Shown piece after piece: positions 9,298-17,877 of a stretch of 64,000 bases of DNA. Position 1 is the first letter of the stretch, and every line of letters starts with the position of its first letter. Both the position numbers and the translations under genes were made by a program. This DNA comes from Lachnospiraceae bacterium (lineage in GTDB: Bacteria; Bacillota; Clostridia; Lachnospirales; Lachnospiraceae): contig JAFZOW010000075.1 of assembly GCA_017552715.1 (NCBI GenBank), forward strand, positions 27,487-91,486. The letters are read 5' to 3'. The notes beneath the pieces are model-generated. The model did no database searches, was not told the DNA's origin, and saw only the letters and a program-made list of their open reading frames with translations.

Positions 9298-11637
9298 CTA
9301 CCGGACGTGCAGCTTCAGCTGTTCTGTTCTTTCCGTCCCATTTTCGAAAAGCTTCTGTTCTTTGTCTTTCCAGACAAACTCATGCAGGGTATATTCCCCG
9401 TTTTCATAGGCATAGCTGTCTCCGGCATCTTCATACATGGTAAAGGCGCCGTCAGAGCCGGGATAGATATGCAGTGTGATCTCATCCGAAAGCTCCGCCA
9501 CCGACAGAGCCGGTTCCGTCATGGGGATGATCGCCCCCGCACGCACAAATACGGGGATGTGCTCCAGCGGGGCTGCGGCGCTGATCCACTGTCCTCCCGC
9601 GTACCGTTCGTCCGTATAAAAGTCATACCAGTCACAGCCTTCCGGAAGGTAAACTCTTCTGGAATACGACTCCGGCTTTTTCTCCACGTCGAAATTCATC
9701 GCCTCCGTAACCGGGCAGACCATCATGTCATCCCCGAAGAGATACTGGTCAAAGATGTCAAAACAGTTCCGGTCTGTGCCGAACGCGAAGGACAGCGGCT
9801 TCATGATCAGCGCATCCCGAAGCCAAACCATACCCGCCAGGGAATAGATATACGGCATGAGTGCATACCGTCGACGGCTGGCTTCCAGCAGGGCCGGGTA
9901 GAAAGGCGCCGCTTCGTGATCGAATACCCAGAGCTCCCGCCGCACATCCGTTCCATGCCCGCGGAAGACCGGCAGGAAGGCTTCCCACTGATACCATCTG
10001 GTATAGAGTTCACAGTACGCAGGATCCTCCGCCCCCCCGTCATACTCCCCGTTCCAGTACCAGGGATATCCGTTCTTTACAAAAAAGGCTCCCGTATCCG
10101 TCGTCCAGTAAGGCATCCCGCTGGCACAGAAATGTATCCCTGCAGCGATCTGTTTCCGGAGCGTATCCCAGGAAGCCGAGATATCCCCGGACCAGAGGAT
10201 CGTTCCGTAACGCTGCTGCCCGGGATAGCCGCTTCTTGTCAGATTTACGACCCGTTTGGAAGGGCAGGCCTTTCGCTGTCCTTCAAAGATCCCCCTGGCA
10301 TGATACAGACCGAAGGCGTTCATATAGGGTGCAGGGATATGATCGCTCACATTCCGGCAGTAATTCTCGAAATTCTTTGCGTTTTCCGGACGTACATTTT
10401 CGGTCCACTCCGGACAGACCGGCTCGCTGTTATCACACCACCAGGCATCCACACCATGCTTAAAGAGCCCCTCTTCCGCCTGTTTCCAGTAAAGCTTTCT
10501 GGCCTCCGCATCCAGTGCATTGTAAATATGGGATCCCGGGAGAAGGAGCTTTTTCTCCTCAAATTCCTTTACGTTTTCCGTGCAGGGGTCCATATTGGGC
10601 CAGATGGAGATCATAAAATGCACATTCTCCTCATGCAGCTGCTTCGTCATGGCGTCCGGATCCGGGAAACGTGCGGCATCGAAGCTTTTCTGCCCCCACT
10701 GCCCCTCCGGCCAGGAGATCCAGTCTAAAACGATACAGTCCAGGCCGATGGCGCGCTTCCGGTATTCTCCTGCCACCTCAAGGATCTCCTTCTGCGTTTC
10801 GTAACGCTCCTGTGACTGGATATATCCGAAGGCCCATTTGGGAAGGAGGACCGCTTTTCCCGTGATCTTCCGGAAGGCACGTATCACCCCGTCCATGCTT
10901 CCGCCGTTCATGAAAAAGAAGTCCATCTCCGTATCCGCTTCGGTGTAGAAATACGAACCTTCCGGCCCGTCGTTGAAGATCGAAGGGCTGCAGGTATTCA
11001 TAAAGACGCCATAGGCCTTGGTTGAAATAAAGAAAGGGATCGCTATGGTCCGGTTTGCCTGATTCAGATATACACAGTTCCCGCGCAGGGAATGGTAGCC
11101 TTCCTCATGCTGCCCCAGGCCGTACAGCTCTTCGTCCCCGTCAAATACAAAGTGCAGCCTCGTATGATATGCGCTCCCGCACTGCACTCTGGCGGCATCC
11201 CTTATCACTTCCTTTTTCCCGTCCGCCGTCTCCACGATCTCCTTCCCGGCGCTCTCCTCCAGCAGGCGGTATACCGGGATCTCGGTCAGCTCTTTGCTCC
11301 TTGCAGCCCGTTCCCGCAAAAGAGTCCGGCCGTTTTCATCCGCATAACGGAAACTGTTCGTTTCCTTATCGATATAAAGCACCAGCCGGGGCATCTCCAG
11401 ACGGACAAAGCTTTCCTCCTCCGTATAGCTCCATTCCGGAAAGGGTGCAAGCTCCGCCAGGCAGGGCTTCTCATACTCATTCTCCCCAAGCTCCTTCTGT
11501 GAATAAAGAACCCGCACGATCCCTTCGCCGACCGGGACGATCTTCTGCATTCCCTTCTGCAGAACAAGCACCAGCGCATCCCCCTCCCTGCGGATGCTCT
11601 TCAGTTTCATATCTTCATACGGTACACAGGGCAGCAT
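9298..11637 (-). CDS. GH31 alpha-glucosidase/alpha-xylosidase-type glycosidase
   Basis: Retaining alpha-glycosidase of about 779 residues from the chosen ATG. The catalytic barrel starts around residue 250; the nucleophile Asp is in WWCDNSEP (about D402) and the acid/base Asp in WSGDISASWD (about D485). The EGQWGQKSFD and FPDPDAM stretches are also typical of the alpha-xylosidase-like branch (YicI). No signal peptide. The frame is open 22 codons further upstream, but the ATG at 11637 has AAGGAG seven bases before it and the longer N-terminus would overlap the promoter. Monocistronic: own promoter upstream and terminator downstream. Specificity (xylosyl versus glucosyl) is uncertain. Confidence 0.9.
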   Translation of the reverse strand: MLPCVPYEDMKLKSIRREGDALVLVLQKGMQKIVPVGEGIVRVLYSQKELGENEYEKPCLAELAPFPEWSYTEEESFVRLEMPRLVLYIDKETNSFRYADENGRTLLRERAARSKELTEIPVYRLLEESAGKEIVETADGKKEVIRDAARVQCGSAYHTRLHFVFDGDEELYGLGQHEEGYHSLRGNCVYLNQANRTIAIPFFISTKAYGVFMNTCSPSIFNDGPEGSYFYTEADTEMDFFFMNGGSMDGVIRAFRKITGKAVLLPKWAFGYIQSQERYETQKEILEVAGEYRKRAIGLDCIVLDWISWPEGQWGQKSFDAARFPDPDAMTKQLHEENVHFMISIWPNMDPCTENVKEFEEKKLLLPGSHIYNALDAEARKLYWKQAEEGLFKHGVDAWWCDNSEPVCPEWTENVRPENAKNFENYCRNVSDHIPAPYMNAFGLYHARGIFEGQRKACPSKRVVNLTRSGYPGQQRYGTILWSGDISASWDTLRKQIAAGIHFCASGMPYWTTDTGAFFVKNGYPWYWNGEYDGGAEDPAYCELYTRWYQWEAFLPVFRGHGTDVRRELWVFDHEAAPFYPALLEASRRRYALMPYIYSLAGMVWLRDALIMKPLSFAFGTDRNCFDIFDQYLFGDDMMVCPVTEAMNFDVEKKPESYSRRVYLPEGCDWYDFYTDERYAGGQWISAAAPLEHIPVFVRAGAIIPMTEPALSVAELSDEITLHIYPGSDGAFTMYEDAGDSYAYENGEYTLHEFVWKDKEQKLFENGTERTEQLKLHVR

Positions 11638-11674
11638 GGCAACACTCCTTTCGATATACGATAATGCAAATCCA

Positions 11675-11709
11675 ATATTAGCAAAATCCCGTTGAGAGTT
11701 CAACGGGAT
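11675..11709 (-). promoter_or_regulatory. Promoter and overlapping palindrome for the GH31 gene
   Basis: Minus-strand TTGAAC (11698-11703) and TAATAT (11675-11680) are separated by 17 bases. A palindrome with two 10-base arms (ATCCCGTTGA and its complement, 4-base spacer, 11686-11709) covers the -35 box, which is where a repressor operator would be expected. It could also act as a weak terminator for the preceding ABC permease gene. Confidence 0.6.
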
Positions 11710-11777
11710 GCGACGAGATGATCATCAGTACGGACTGCCGAATTCCGCCTCCGCCTTCGCGACAGCATCTTTCAGGC

Positions 11778-14540
11778 TCACTCCACGTTTTTAAGGGCAT
11801 CGGTAAGCGGTATCCGTCGGATCCGGAGCAGATCAACGAAAGCCACCAAAATGTAGGCCGCAATGACCGTAAGTATGATCTGTACGAACTGCTGCGGGTG
11901 CATGTTGAATATGATATATCCGTTCATGCGTACCAGCATGGCTTTCCAGATCTCTACTACAGCCATATAACTTAAGAAGGCTGTTATCGCAGCGGATATC
12001 ACCACAACGACACTGGTCAGCAGCACATACAGGCCGGCGATCTCTCCGTCGGTATACCCCAGCACCTTTACCATGGAGATATTTCCCGCATTCTGCTCGA
12101 TGATCAGCTTGGTAAGCAGATAGATGATCAGCATGGCCAGGATAAAACAGACATAGACAAAGTATGTCATATACGAGCCTATGGAATGATCCAGCTGATT
12201 TGCCATCTTCAGAGCATCATCGACAGTGATGCAGGCCGCTATCCTGTCTTCCTCAATATCCGTGATCTTTTCGGCACAGAGGAAGCCGCTGAAGCTCCCC
12301 TCATCCAGGTCAAAGATCCGGTTGAATTCATAGTCCGGCACCAGCACGGCCATGCTTCCGGGAAGCGCATAAATACCTGCCACTTCAAAATCATAACGCT
12401 TGTCCGTATACTTGTCCTTAAGCGTAATGCTGTCACCGGTCCCGATCCCGAATTTCTCCGAATACGGTGAAGAGATATATGCCTTTCCTTCCGCAAGTTC
12501 ATAGGGCAGTCTGAAATAAGCACTGTCGGCACAATAGCCGTATACCGTGATATCCTCCCCCTCATGCACCCCGCCTGCTGTTTTCATAGAGTTGATGCAG
12601 AACCTTTCCGCTCCGGGTGCGGATGTACTGACCGCTACGCCGTCCTCATCCTCCGTATCTGTAAGGATATACTGGAAAGGAGCCACCACATACTCCGAGG
12701 CATGATCCTGATAGTCACGCAGCGTGACCGGCATGCCGACCGAAAAGCAGAGCATGATCATCACAAAGAATATCCCTGCAAAAAGCACGCCGTAGCCTGC
12801 CAGGTTCTGCAGGAAGATCCGCATGCGGAAACGCTGAAGGAAAGAAACCTCCGGAAGCTTAAGCGCATGTTTCTTCTTTCCGCGGCTCAGGTCATGGCGC
12901 AGGAATTTCAGGGGCGAGATCTTAAGCTTTGTGTGGATCACAACAAAGTTGATGAACAGTATGATCACGATGGGGATCAGTGTAGTCCGCATAAAAGCAT
13001 CTGCATTCCAATGGGTCTCATAAGTCGGCAGACTGTAGGAATTATAGTACATATCTACCACTGCTTCCTTCAGGCAGGTATAGCCAAGCACATTTCCGAT
13101 GGCAGCCGCCAGCAGCGTGACCAACACCGGCAGTGAAAGATAATGGAGCAGGAGTTCCCCCCTGGTATAGCCCGATGCCCGGAGGGTCCCGATCACAGCC
13201 GCCTCGTTGGTGATGGTATTGTTTTGTGTTATGGCAAAGATGAATGCGATCACGATGACCATGATGTTGCCCATGACTTCGCTCATAGCTTTATCCGTCC
13301 CAAAGTCCTCCACTGCAAAATGGATCGCCTGATTGGCATATTCCGGCACATAATCCGTGAGCTCGTTTTCCAGCTCTTTATTCACCAGGGCATCCGCTTC
13401 CGCCTCCAGCGCATCCGCTCTCTCCTGCAGCTCATCGCCTGCAAGCTTCAAGGATTCTCCCCGCTCTTCCAGATCCTCCCCCTGTTTTTCAAGCTCTTCT
13501 CCCTGCTCCTTCAGATCCCTCATTTTTGTGCGCATATCCGCAGGGATAAGGGCAAGCAGCTCTTCCGGGATCTCAAGCTCTCCTTCCCCGGCGCCTGCCG
13601 TTTCAGCACTTACCGGCACACCTGCAGCCACAAGAGCACCCACGATGTTCTCTGTCAGATCGGCAGCGTCCTCCTCAAGCCTGTCAGCCTTCCGCTGAAG
13701 TTCTTCGCCCTCGGCTTCCAGCGCATCCGCCTGTGCCTGAAGCTCGTCTCCCTCAGCTTCCAGTGCTTCACCCCTTGCCTCCAGATCGTCTTTCTTCGCC
13801 TGCGCCTCATCGGCATCATCCAGCACGCCGCCGGTCAGTGCCAGGACCGCCAGTTTTTCTACGAGTTCATCAGACTTTTCCTTCTTCTGCGCGTCTGTTA
13901 CCGGTCTGTCGTCAAACTGATAAGCATACTGCCATACGCTTTCCGCCTCCAGCGCCTCAAAACCATCCGCGGTCATGGCACCGATATCAAAAGTCAGCGC
14001 ATCAAACATCATGTCGCTGTTATCCTTATATAGCGCACTGTAGTCGGAAAAGGCCACCAGACCGCAGACCTTTACGCTCTTACCGCCGATGCTGATGACA
14101 TCCCCGCAGGCGATACCGCAGTTTGCCGCATGCATGCGGTCGATCACGATCTCATCGGCGCTTTCGGGAAAAGCCCCTTCCATAAGACTCGCCCGGTTCA
14201 TGTCGTCCCGCATCTGAAAGATCCTGAGCACGCTGTCCTCACTTCCGTCCCTGTCATGATCCTCGGACAGGTCCTTGTAATACTGCGGCACGATCCGGAT
14301 CCCCCTGTCCCGATAGGCATTCAGGAGTCCCTCTGCAGCCTCGTGTTTCAGTTCAAAGTGTCCGTCTTCGATATTGTATTTTTCAAAAGCCTCCGATGCG
14401 GCCCTTTCCATGCTGCCGTTTGCAACATACATGCCGGAGATCGATCCTATCATGATAGCCAGCAGTCCGAAGAGTACCAGATATTTTTTCCAGTCGGTCT
14501 TCAGGATCCTGGGGATACGTCTTTTCAACGGATTTCTCAT
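11778..14540 (-). CDS. FtsX/MacB-like ABC transporter permease with long coiled-coil domain
   Basis: Membrane permease of about 920 residues working with the ATPase encoded 13 bp upstream. A first helix near residue 15-35 is followed by a large extracytoplasmic part, then two FtsX-type blocks of three helices. Between about residues 245 and 385 lies a Glu/Ala/Leu-rich heptad-like region with repeated units such as EALEAEGDEL and GEELEKQGEDLEER, broken once by a Pro/Gly-rich spacer; this predicts a long coiled coil outside the membrane. ATG at 14540 is chosen because GGGAGG precedes it by six bases; the frame is open further upstream into the ATPase gene. Substrate unknown: MacB-type complexes export peptides or lipids or act mechanically. 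Confidence 0.85.
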   Translation of the reverse strand: MRNPLKRRIPRILKTDWKKYLVLFGLLAIMIGSISGMYVANGSMERAASEAFEKYNIEDGHFELKHEAAEGLLNAYRDRGIRIVPQYYKDLSEDHDRDGSEDSVLRIFQMRDDMNRASLMEGAFPESADEIVIDRMHAANCGIACGDVISIGGKSVKVCGLVAFSDYSALYKDNSDMMFDALTFDIGAMTADGFEALEAESVWQYAYQFDDRPVTDAQKKEKSDELVEKLAVLALTGGVLDDADEAQAKKDDLEARGEALEAEGDELQAQADALEAEGEELQRKADRLEEDAADLTENIVGALVAAGVPVSAETAGAGEGELEIPEELLALIPADMRTKMRDLKEQGEELEKQGEDLEERGESLKLAGDELQERADALEAEADALVNKELENELTDYVPEYANQAIHFAVEDFGTDKAMSEVMGNIMVIVIAFIFAITQNNTITNEAAVIGTLRASGYTRGELLLHYLSLPVLVTLLAAAIGNVLGYTCLKEAVVDMYYNSYSLPTYETHWNADAFMRTTLIPIVIILFINFVVIHTKLKISPLKFLRHDLSRGKKKHALKLPEVSFLQRFRMRIFLQNLAGYGVLFAGIFFVMIMLCFSVGMPVTLRDYQDHASEYVVAPFQYILTDTEDEDGVAVSTSAPGAERFCINSMKTAGGVHEGEDITVYGYCADSAYFRLPYELAEGKAYISSPYSEKFGIGTGDSITLKDKYTDKRYDFEVAGIYALPGSMAVLVPDYEFNRIFDLDEGSFSGFLCAEKITDIEEDRIAACITVDDALKMANQLDHSIGSYMTYFVYVCFILAMLIIYLLTKLIIEQNAGNISMVKVLGYTDGEIAGLYVLLTSVVVVISAAITAFLSYMAVVEIWKAMLVRMNGYIIFNMHPQQFVQIILTVIAAYILVAFVDLLRIRRIPLTDALKNVE

Positions 14541-14553
14541 ACAGCACCTCCCC

Positions 14554-15264
14554 TCACCAGTCAAGCTCTTCGGCACTGATCTTGTTCTCGTTGATGATAT
14601 TCTTCCTGACCCTGCCATCACGCAGCTTGATGGTATGATCGGCCATGTGCTGTATCGCCTCATTGTGGGTTACCATGATGACGGTGTTGCCGTATTTTTG
14701 ATTCACCTCCTCGATCAGCTTCAGGATCTCTTTGGAGGTGTTGTAATCCAGCGCGCCGGTAGGCTCGTCACAGAGCAGGATGTCCGGATTCTTCACGATG
14801 GCCCTGCCTATGGAGGTACGCTGCTGCTGCCCGCCGGAAAGCTGGTTGGGCAGCTTGTGACGGTGCTCATACAGCCCCAGAGTCTTCAGAAGCTCATCGA
14901 TATCCAGCGGCTTATCCGAAAGAAAAGCCCCAACCTCGATGTTTTCCTTCACCGTCAGATTGGGAATCAGATTATAGAGCTGGAAGACATAGCCCAGATG
15001 CTTTCTGCGGTAACGGGTCAGTGCCTTCTCGTCCATATCCTTTAATTTGTCACCGTTAATGGCTATATAGCCGTCATCTGCACTGTCGATGCCTCCTATG
15101 ATGTTTAAGAGCGTGGATTTACCCGAACCCGAAGGACCCAGCAGCACGCAGAATTCACCCTGTGTTACCGCGAAGTCCATCCCCCGCAGCACCTCCTGCC
15201 TGCTGTCCCCGGTACCGTACGCCTTGAACACATTGCTCACTTTCAGGAATTCTTTTTCCGCCAT
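14554..15264 (-). CDS. ABC transporter ATPase (MacB/LolD type)
   Basis: Nucleotide-binding subunit, 236 residues. Walker A is GPSGSGKST, signature [14 protein letters not shown], Walker [14 protein letters not shown], with the H-loop in MVTHNEA. It pairs with the downstream FtsX-like permease. AAAGGAG lies six bases before the ATG. Upstream there is a structured leader with a terminator-like hairpin, so expression may be controlled by attenuation. Confidence 0.95.
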   Translation of the reverse strand: MAEKEFLKVSNVFKAYGTGDSRQEVLRGMDFAVTQGEFCVLLGPSGSGKSTLLNIIGGIDSADDGYIAINGDKLKDMDEKALTRYRRKHLGYVFQLYNLIPNLTVKENIEVGAFLSDKPLDIDELLKTLGLYEHRHKLPNQLSGGQQQRTSIGRAIVKNPDILLCDEPTGALDYNTSKEILKLIEEVNQKYGNTVIMVTHNEAIQHMADHTIKLRDGRVRKNIINENKISAEELDW

Positions 15265-15480
15265 CGCTTTTCTCCTTTCAGACTGTGTTGTTTTAAACCG
15301 ATCGAGCAGGAAAGACGCAGTCGCATCCTGCTCACCGCGCCGCCCGCGTGCTGCAAAGCAGCAAATCTCCTTACGCGGGCGTGCGCATAAAAAAGACCGG
15401 ATATGCTAATCCATATCCGGTCATAAATGATCCTGTATATCAGGGGTATGATCCATGTATGGCTTAGCATACATGAGTCT
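15265..15480 (-). promoter_or_regulatory. Structured leader of the MacB-like ABC operon
   Basis: Between the ATPase start and a likely promoter region there are, in transcription order: an 8-base-arm palindrome CATGTATG/CATACATG (15454-15475), a terminator (15389-15422), a hairpin CGCCCGCGT/ACGCGGGCG (15341-15381) containing an inner GCTGC/GCAGC stem, and a hairpin GAGCAGGA/TCCTGCTC (15304-15333). A weak minus-strand promoter (TTGTTT, 18 bases, TATGCT) could start just upstream. No protein-coding frame here is convincing. The whole 15265-15753 gap otherwise holds only the plus-strand promoter of the next gene. Confidence 0.5.
15389..15422 (-). terminator. Intrinsic terminator inside the ABC leader (possible attenuator)
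   Basis: An 11-base perfect stem (GACCGGATATG with CATATCCGGTC) with a 6-base loop is followed on the minus strand by six T. There is no minus-strand gene immediately upstream of it, so it most likely ends short leader transcripts before the ABC genes. Confidence 0.65.
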
Positions 15481-15646
15481 CACAATTTAAAACAAGCCAG
15501 GTGAAAAGGAAAGCACCGGTATGTTGGCTTGCTACTCGCATGTGCGAGCCTGCTACTCCCCCATGGGTTATGGGAAGTATAAACCCGATCCCCTGCCATG
15601 TCAAGATTCGATTTTTCCTTGATGGCATATATCCAAGGGGATAAAC

Positions 15647-15675
15647 TTGACAGAGATCCTGATCCCTGATAGTTT
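15647..15675 (+). promoter_or_regulatory. Promoter for the second GH36 gene
   Basis: A perfect TTGACA is followed after 17 bases by TAGTTT, about 80 bp before the start codon. The -35 match is strong and the -10 weak, as expected for an activated or regulated promoter. Confidence 0.5.
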
Positions 15676-15753
15676 GTGAATGATGAGCTGAGGATAAAGC
15701 GGTTAATTATCCTGAGGACGGGAATAACCTGTAAATGATAAGGAATGGTGCAT

Positions 15754-17832
15754 ATGTATGTTGTCAGTAAAGCCGAGATCAAGATCGTAGGGGATGAGTA
15801 TGCAGGGTTTTATTCCTGCGGCCTGACCATGATGGGAAGCGCGACCATGCGGCGCTTCGGTGAAATCACGGAAGAGAACGGAAACATCGTGATGCGTTCG
15901 GAGGACGGTCTGCTTCTTTCGGTATCTACGACTAAAAGCCCGTACAGCAATGCATATGAGGTACGAACCTCCTTTACCAACGGATCCGGATCCGATGTAA
16001 CGCTGGAAATGATAACCTCTTTTCTTCTTCCCGGGATCAAAGCAGACCGTGTACACCGCATCCTCTCCTTCTGGAGTGCGGAAGGGCGGCTTAAGACAGA
16101 TGATCTGCGGGATCTGAATATGGAGTGTGCCTGGAACCACATGGCATTCCGCGTGGGAAAATTCGGCAATGTCGGTTCGATGCCGGTCAGAAAGTTTTTT
16201 CCTTTTGTTGCGCTTGAGGACAGCGAAAGCGGTGAGTTTACTGCCGTTCAGCTGTATTCGCCCTCGTCCTGGCAGATCGAGCTGATCGTACGCGAAGGCA
16301 ATGAAGTAAATCTTTCCGGCGGGATCGCAGACCGTGATCTCGGCCAGTGGACGAAAACGCTCCGGCCCGGAGAGACACTGGAAGCTCCAAAGGCTGTTGT
16401 GGCCCGGGGGCATTCGCTGGAAGAGGCCTGCGACCGGCTTGTGAAAGCGCAGCATCCCAGTATCAGCCCGATCGACGATCATATGGGGATCACTTTCAAT
16501 GAATATTGCACCACCTGGGGCAATCCGACGATCGATAATCTGAAAAAACTCGCAGACAAACTGGAAGGCCGCGGGATACAGTTCCTTGTCATGGATTCAG
16601 GCTGGTATTCGGATTGCGGCTACTGGTGGGAGCACCGCGGGGACTGGAGCGTCAACCGGAAACGTTTTCCGAATGGCCTGAAGGAGCTTGCGGACTATAT
16701 CCGTGCCAAAGGGATGATCCCGGGCATCTGGTTTGAATTCGAGGTGGCAGGGCCGAAATCCGGCGTATTTGATGATCCGGCCCATTTCGTAAAGAAAGAC
16801 GGCGTTCCGCTGACCGTCGGCGGCGCACGCTTCTGGGATATGGAAGATCCGTATGTGGAGGAATACCTTACGGAAAACGTGATCGGCCGTCTCCGGGAGG
16901 ACGGCTTTGGTTATATCAAGATCGATTACAATGACACGATGGGAATGGGCTGTGACGGCCCGGAGAGTCCCGGTGAAAATCTGCGCCGAAAAGTCCTTGC
17001 GACGCAGAGCTTTTTCCGGAAGCTCAGGGAAGAGATCCCCGGGCTGGTGATCGAGAACTGCTCCAGCGGAGGGCACCGTCTGGAACCGTCCTTTATGGAA
17101 CTGGCTTCGCAGGCCAGCTTTTCCGATGCACACGAGATCGTATCGCTCCCCCTGATCGCAGCGAACCTGCACCGGGTGGTACGTCCGGAACAATGCCAGA
17201 TCTGGGCCGTGCTCCGCGCAGAAGATCCGGAGGAGCGGATCGTATATTCGCTGTGTGCAACCCTGCTCGGGCGGATGGGTCTGAGCGGCGATATTTATGA
17301 TCTGAACGAAAAACAGTCTGCGCTTCTGGATGAAGCGATCGCCTTCTACCGTGAAGCCGCACCGGTCATCCGGGACGGGATCACAACGCATATCTGCGCC
17401 GATACAAAAAGCTACAATGAACCGACGGGCTCCCAGCTGGTGCTTCGGAGACTGGGTGACCGCCTGTTGTGCGTATACCACCGTTTTGCCGGATCCGTGC
17501 CCATCGAAGCATTTGCAAAGAAGCATGGCATAAACCTGACCGGCTACCGCCTGCAGCAAAAGTACGGAGATGCATCCTGTGACTTTTCCGCCGAAGCGAG
17601 GCTGCTTTCCGAATCCAATTCAAGACAGCCCCAAGTACGTCCCGCCGCTGATAATAATGCTCAAAGCCGCAAAAATCTCAAAAAGCTTAAAGATAAGCCA
17701 CTCAAAATAGTGATGAGGGATAAAGATGTGCTAGATGAATATGATATCGACAAGCTCAATCCAATCACAACCGAATCCAAACTCTCACACTACTCTTGCA
17801 AAAGTATTGGGCCTGTGCTAAAATGCGACTAA
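15754..17832 (+). CDS. GH36-family alpha-galactosidase-like enzyme with unusual C-terminal tail
   Basis: Predicted cytoplasmic alpha-galactosidase, 692 residues, shorter than the other GH36 in this window. Catalytic region: FLVMDSGWYSDCGYWW (about 275), nucleophile Asp in YIKIDYND (about D391), ENCSSGGHR, and acid/base Asp in FSDAHE (about D458). The ATG at 15754 follows AAGGA by nine bases; an ATG three codons earlier is too close to it. After about residue 620 (SAEARLLSE) the composition changes: a Lys/Asn/Asp-rich tail of about 72 residues encoded by AT-richer DNA, ending inside a hairpin. The tail holds the promoter of the next gene, so it is probably read-in to an inserted segment rather than enzyme. 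Confidence 0.85.
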   Translation: MYVVSKAEIKIVGDEYAGFYSCGLTMMGSATMRRFGEITEENGNIVMRSEDGLLLSVSTTKSPYSNAYEVRTSFTNGSGSDVTLEMITSFLLPGIKADRVHRILSFWSAEGRLKTDDLRDLNMECAWNHMAFRVGKFGNVGSMPVRKFFPFVALEDSESGEFTAVQLYSPSSWQIELIVREGNEVNLSGGIADRDLGQWTKTLRPGETLEAPKAVVARGHSLEEACDRLVKAQHPSISPIDDHMGITFNEYCTTWGNPTIDNLKKLADKLEGRGIQFLVMDSGWYSDCGYWWEHRGDWSVNRKRFPNGLKELADYIRAKGMIPGIWFEFEVAGPKSGVFDDPAHFVKKDGVPLTVGGARFWDMEDPYVEEYLTENVIGRLREDGFGYIKIDYNDTMGMGCDGPESPGENLRRKVLATQSFFRKLREEIPGLVIENCSSGGHRLEPSFMELASQASFSDAHEIVSLPLIAANLHRVVRPEQCQIWAVLRAEDPEERIVYSLCATLLGRMGLSGDIYDLNEKQSALLDEAIAFYREAAPVIRDGITTHICADTKSYNEPTGSQLVLRRLGDRLLCVYHRFAGSVPIEAFAKKHGINLTGYRLQQKYGDASCDFSAEARLLSESNSRQPQVRPAADNNAQSRKNLKKLKDKPLKIVMRDKDVLDEYDIDKLNPITTESKLSHYSCKSIGPVLKCD

Positions 17833-17862
17833 TCCGGAATCGAATTCCGAATTAGTCGCATT
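17796..17862 (+). promoter_or_regulatory. Promoter and large palindrome before the AAA ATPase gene
   Basis: TTGCAA (17796-17801) and TAAAAT (17819-17824) are 17 bases apart, inside the 3' end of the GH36 frame. Overlapping the -10 box, 17822-17862 forms an inverted repeat of 19-base arms with one mismatch and a 3-base centre (arms start AATGCGACTAAT). The GH36 stop TAA lies in its left arm. It covers the expected transcription start, so it may be an operator or a 5' hairpin. Confidence 0.65.
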
Positions 17863-17877
17863 GCGGAGGCGCATATG

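Noticed and set aside
9307-10728. Long plus-strand open frame opposite the GH31 gene
   Set aside because: Antisense shadow of a clearly recognisable enzyme gene, without start signal.
11686-11709. Palindrome considered as a terminator for the ABC permease gene
   Set aside because: The tail after the stem has only four T, and a well-spaced promoter uses its arm as the -35 box, so an operator is the better reading; weak termination is not excluded.
15243-15470. Minus-strand open frame of 75 codons upstream of the ABC ATPase
   Set aside because: Lies across the structured leader and its terminator, no ribosome-binding site, Arg-rich composition typical of GC-rich noncoding DNA.
15480-15782. 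Minus-strand open frame of 100 codons before the second GH36 gene
   Set aside because: No start signal or recognisable motif; overlaps the plus-strand promoter and start of the GH36 gene.
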